34,855 nucleotides of DNA. Source: Streptomyces sp. GTDB lineage: Bacteria > Actinomycetota > Actinomycetes > Streptomycetales > Streptomycetaceae. The notes below the pieces were generated by a model. That model saw only the letters and a program-made list of their open reading frames with translations, did not search any database and was not told the origin of the DNA. The stretch is taken from positions 1 to 34,855 of the forward strand of contig NZ_JAPSKN010000047.1 of assembly GCF_031181705.1 (NCBI RefSeq), read 5' to 3'. Made by a program: the position numbers and the translations under genes. Positions 33,376-34,855 of this stretch are shown one piece after another. Position 1 is the stretch's first letter; each line of letters opens with the position of its first letter.

Positions 33376-34173
33376 GTGAGCGCCATGCCGATCGCGTTGC
33401 TGGTCACCACGGCCGCCACGGGCGCCGTGGGCGTCGCCGTCCTGCGCACCGTTCTGCAGCTGCGCCGGCAGGTCGCGGCCCTGCACACCGCGCTGGCCGA
33501 GAACCGCGCCGCCACCACCCGCGCCCTGCTGCCCGCCGCCCGTACCACCGCCGACACCGAGGAGATACGGGCTGCCGTGGCCGCGGCGCTGGCCGAGGAG
33601 CGGGAGCGGGAGCTCGCCGAGGCGCGGGCGTTCTGGGCCGCCCAGGAGGCCCGTGACGTCTCGGACGCACCCTCCCTGCTGGGCCTGGGCGACACCGACC
33701 TGTTCCTGCCCCGGCAGGCCGATCTCGCGGGCCTGGAGCCGCTCGCCGAGTCCGGCGCGGACGCCGACGAGCCGAGCGTGCGGGAGACGCCCTCCGAGTC
33801 CGCCGAACTGGCCGCGGCCCGTCGCCGCCACCCCTCCCACCCGGACTTCGTGCCGAACCCGTCGCCCGTCGTGGGCGACCACGAGCGCACGGTGGCCACC
33901 CTGGAGGAGCTGGCCGCCTCCCGCGTCGCACTCACGGACGTCCGCCCGGGCCCTCTGGGCACGCTGGACGTGTACGTCTTCGCCGACGGCACGACCCTGT
34001 GCATGACCCCGGGCCACCGGGAGACGGCGGAGCGTCTGGCCGCCGCACTCCGGGCCGGGGTGACCCCGACCCTGCTGGGCGGCTCCGGCATCTCCGGCGC
34101 GTACACCCTGACGTTCGAGTGCGGCGAGGAGAACGTCTACATCCTGGCGGACCGGGTCATCGCGTCGCTTTGA
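33376..34173 (+). CDS. Membrane-anchored protein of unknown function
   Basis: This 265-residue protein has one N-terminal hydrophobic helix (about 5-24), an Ala/Glu/Arg-rich helical segment likely to form a coiled coil (about 27-100), an acidic linker, and a C-terminal compact domain (about 185-265; LDVYVFADGTTLCMTPGHRETAERLAAAL and FECGEENVYILADRVI). I do not recognise a family. The GTG start has GGGAG seven bases upstream. Two cysteines occur (near 217 and 252). Confidence 0.8.
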   Translation: MSAMPIALLVTTAATGAVGVAVLRTVLQLRRQVAALHTALAENRAATTRALLPAARTTADTEEIRAAVAAALAEERERELAEARAFWAAQEARDVSDAPSLLGLGDTDLFLPRQADLAGLEPLAESGADADEPSVRETPSESAELAAARRRHPSHPDFVPNPSPVVGDHERTVATLEELAASRVALTDVRPGPLGTLDVYVFADGTTLCMTPGHRETAERLAAALRAGVTPTLLGGSGISGAYTLTFECGEENVYILADRVIASL

Positions 34174-34202
34174 GGGCGCGGGGAACCGCTCGACCGGCCA
34201 CG
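34174..34202 (+). repeat. Dispersed intergenic repeat, copy 2
   Basis: A 29-base unit, directly after the stop codon of the upstream gene, matching 24825-24853 (minus strand) at 26 of 29 positions. Confidence 0.7.
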
Positions 34203-34227
34203 CCAGGGCCGCCCCCGCGAACGAAGC

Positions 34228-34533
34228 TCAGACCCCCGCCCGCTTCTGCGCCTCCGCCACCAACCGCACCGCCTCGTCGACCTCGGCATCGCCGGGGATC
34301 ACCACCGCCAGATCATGCCCGGCAACGGTGATCTGGTCCGCCGCCGCGAACATCCCCGCGTCCGGCATCTCCCGGGGCTCCATGCCCTCCAGGAGCTGCG
34401 CCCTGCGGGCCAGCTCCCGGGCCAGCCCGAGAGCCTCGGCGGCAGCGCCCCGCTGCAGCCGGCTCTGGGGCGCGGCCCTCAATCGATCGGCGAAGTGATC
34501 CACCGCACGGGTCAGAGGCGTCGTATCAACCAC
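34228..34533 (-). CDS. Small hypothetical protein
   Basis: This 101-residue helical protein (ADRLRAAPQSRLQRGAAAEALGLARELARRAQLLEGME) is followed by a short beta-type segment (DQITVAGHDLAVVIP) and a final helix. No family recognised. GTG at 34533 is chosen because a promoter, -35 TTGGCA (34570-34565), 19 bases, -10 TACGCT (34545-34540), ends six bases before it, giving a leaderless message. An upstream ATG at 34581 would put the promoter inside the gene. Confidence 0.75.
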   Translation of the reverse strand: MVDTTPLTRAVDHFADRLRAAPQSRLQRGAAAEALGLARELARRAQLLEGMEPREMPDAGMFAAADQITVAGHDLAVVIPGDAEVDEAVRLVAEAQKRAGV

Positions 34534-34539
34534 GCCGCG

Positions 34540-34570
34540 AGCGTACGCGTCGTACCGGGACTGTTGCCAA
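34540..34570 (-). promoter_or_regulatory. Promoter of the small hypothetical gene (leaderless)
   Basis: Minus-strand TTGGCA, 19-base spacer, TACGCT, then six bases to the GTG start codon. Confidence 0.5.
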
Positions 34571-34634
34571 CGGGCGAACACTCAGGCACGGTGACCTGAA
34601 GGACCGGCTTACATCCCAGCGTCCGGAGGCGCCG

Positions 34635-34855
34635 ATGTCCCAAGTCTTCTCCGAAGAGACCCACCGCAACATGCTCGCCCGCATCCCCCACTGCACCGGT
34701 CGTGAGATCTCCGACTGGTTGCGCACCGTCGAAGAAGGCCCGGCACTCTTCCGCTTCGAGGAAAAGGTCAGCTGGCTCCGGCACGAACACAACCTGGCGT
34801 ACGGCCACGCCAAGGCGATCATCCACGAGTACGACCTGAGGAGGGCCGCGCGCAA
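34635..34855 (+). CDS. DUF4287 domain protein (partial, cut by window end)
   Basis: The first 73 codons of a gene running off the window. The visible part (IPHCTGREISDWLRTVEEG, then EKVSWLRHEHNLAYGHAKAIIHEY) fits DUF4287, a small helical domain common in Actinobacteria with no assigned function. GGAGG lies five bases before the ATG. It is divergent from the small hypothetical gene at 34228-34533. Confidence 0.82.
   Translation, partial: MSQVFSEETHRNMLARIPHCTGREISDWLRTVEEGPALFRFEEKVSWLRHEHNLAYGHAKAIIHEYDLRRAAR

Noticed and set aside
1..34855. Mobile elements, CRISPR arrays, tRNA or rRNA genes, toxin-antitoxin or defence systems
   Set aside because: No transposase, integrase, direct-repeat array, tRNA cloverleaf or nuclease/defence domains were seen; base composition is even across the window.

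Overview
The window is a stretch of Streptomyces chromosome. It has very high G+C with almost every codon ending in G or C, GTG and TTG starts, many 4-base ATGA/GTGA stop-start overlaps, several promoters with no leader, and typical actinobacterial families (MmyB-like regulator, CGNR protein, SigB-type sigma factor with partner-switching genes). The gene order (acyl-CoA dehydrogenase, dipeptidase next to purE/purK, sigI cluster, hut genes) resembles, from memory, the Streptomyces coelicolor region near SCO3051 to SCO3080. I see no insertion sequence, prophage, CRISPR, tRNA, rRNA or antibiotic cluster. This is core chromosome, not an island.

Layout. 1-4.4 kb: acyl-CoA dehydrogenase (-), UDP-glucose dehydrogenase-like enzyme (+) ending in a strong terminator, CGNR regulator (-) divergent from two tandem VOC proteins (+). 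4.4-10 kb: an M19 dipeptidase paralogue that has lost every catalytic metal ligand, a MerR regulator divergent from an Old Yellow Enzyme gene, then the translationally chained operon purK-purE-M19 dipeptidase (-). 10-14.7 kb: a GtrA-like membrane protein, a response regulator/histidine kinase pair (-), and a POT-family peptide transporter (+) with a long upstream region. 15-17.4 kb: an anti-sigma kinase, STAS antagonist and SigB-type sigma factor (prsI-arsI-sigI type partner-switching module), with a SigB-like promoter in front of the antagonist gene.

17.4-23.3 kb: a histidine-utilisation operon (-), hutU, M20 amidohydrolase, hutF, hutI, small membrane protein, read from one promoter with an overlapping palindrome. 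hutH and a classical hutG are absent from the window. HutF makes N-formylglutamate, so the embedded M20 enzyme is a good candidate for the final hydrolysis to glutamate. Divergent from it is an unusual fold-III PLP decarboxylase-like gene, followed by a membrane protein and an RpiR regulator that may control this block.

26.6-34.9 kb: a small membrane protein, an SDR divergent from its probable MmyB-like regulator, cystathionine beta-synthase, an SGNH hydrolase, a thiolase with a TetR/KstR2-like palindrome upstream and a strong terminator downstream, two proteins of unknown function, and the start of a DUF4287 gene cut by the window end.

The most interesting points are the M19 pseudoenzyme, the M20 enzyme inside the hut operon, and several operator-like palindromes beside regulators. 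I do not see a wholly new multi-gene system, and I have not stretched the evidence to make one.
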